From Actinostola sp. cb2023 (taxonomy: Eukaryota; Cnidaria; Anthozoa; Actiniaria; Actinostolidae): DNA of 64,000 bases. Positions 63,737-64,000 of the stretch are shown one piece after another (position 1 is the stretch's first letter; each line of letters starts with the position of its first letter). Location: the NCBI GenBank assembly GCA_033675265.1, contig JAUJYZ010000316.1:1-64000 (forward strand). The letters are read 5' to 3'. The position numbers and the translations under genes were made by a program. The notes under the pieces are model-generated. The model was given only the letters and a program-made list of their open reading frames with translations, had not been told where the DNA came from and ran no database searches.

Positions 63737-64000
63737 TTAGGTGGTAAGTTGCAATAATTAGAATAATTTTGATGCCTGAAATACAACTCTTTCATTCTAA
63801 ATTACTTTTTATGAAGAATCGTTTGAATTCAATAAAATTAGAGTTTCTGTGCGAAAATAAAAAAATAAAAAATTGGTGCAATTAATGATCCAAAATAGTG
63901 CAATTAATGATTTAATCGCACCATTTTTAGCCAATCAGATTGCAGGATTTACTAGTGATTTCAAAATGAATATGATTATAAGAATAATTTTGATGCCTAA
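63737..64000. other. AT-rich right end, part of a further repeat
   Basis: AGAATAATTTTGATGCCTRA occurs at 63759 and at the window end. ATTTCAAAATGAATATGATT near 63960 is the inverse of 63275-63295. GTGCAATTAATGATYY occurs twice. Probably the remainder of a TIR element that encloses part of the element to its left. Confidence 0.45.

Overview
This window is nuclear DNA from an intron-rich animal. It carries spliced orthologues of SPATA6, ECH1, FBXO4 and RPL37, and the exon joins below were worked out by hand and keep frame across every intron. The non-coding DNA is AT-rich, full of ACATGTA words, and packed with MITEs, long inverted-repeat elements, SINE remnants and minisatellites. That pattern fits a marine invertebrate such as a sponge or cnidarian, but I cannot name the species from sequence alone.

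Layout. 1-1592 is a G-rich 25-bp minisatellite. SPATA6 (+) runs from 2942 to 36798 in 11 coding exons. Its second intron (16.7 kb) holds a Helitron-like fragment, a TTAA-flanked element, an 8-kb element with about 1.3-kb terminal inverted repeats (6293-14220), a possible antisense secreted-peptide gene and a 3.1-kb inverted-repeat element. Its eighth intron is almost entirely a 108-bp satellite (27343-33480) that stops about 10 bp before the splice acceptor. A 28-bp CCAAT-containing minisatellite lies just after the SPATA6 stop codon. An intronless GDSL/SGNH hydrolase follows on the minus strand (38407-39126). ECH1 (+, 41695-47314) and FBXO4 (-, 57023-47980) converge. FBXO4 and RPL37 (+, 57625-60229) are head to head over about 600 bp. 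A first coding exon of an unidentified gene begins at 61380, and the right end is TIR elements.

The genes are unrelated housekeeping or cell-biological genes rather than a pathway: a sperm connecting-piece protein, a fatty-acid oxidation isomerase with a peroxisomal tail, an SCF substrate adaptor, a ribosomal protein and an esterase.

The most unusual observations are: (1) ten decoy copies of the RPL37 exon-2 splice acceptor arrayed in intron 1; (2) the 8-kb nested palindromic element, with short CCTAA/TTAGG palindromes partly spaced 30 bp apart, a two-exon lysine-rich ORF, and opposed 54-bp hairpin arrays around a core with a possible first exon; (3) a satellite running up to a splice acceptor; (4) two possible hammerhead-ribozyme-like motifs; (5) MITE families whose target-site duplications can be read directly (9 bp, 8 bp and TA), including one nested insertion.
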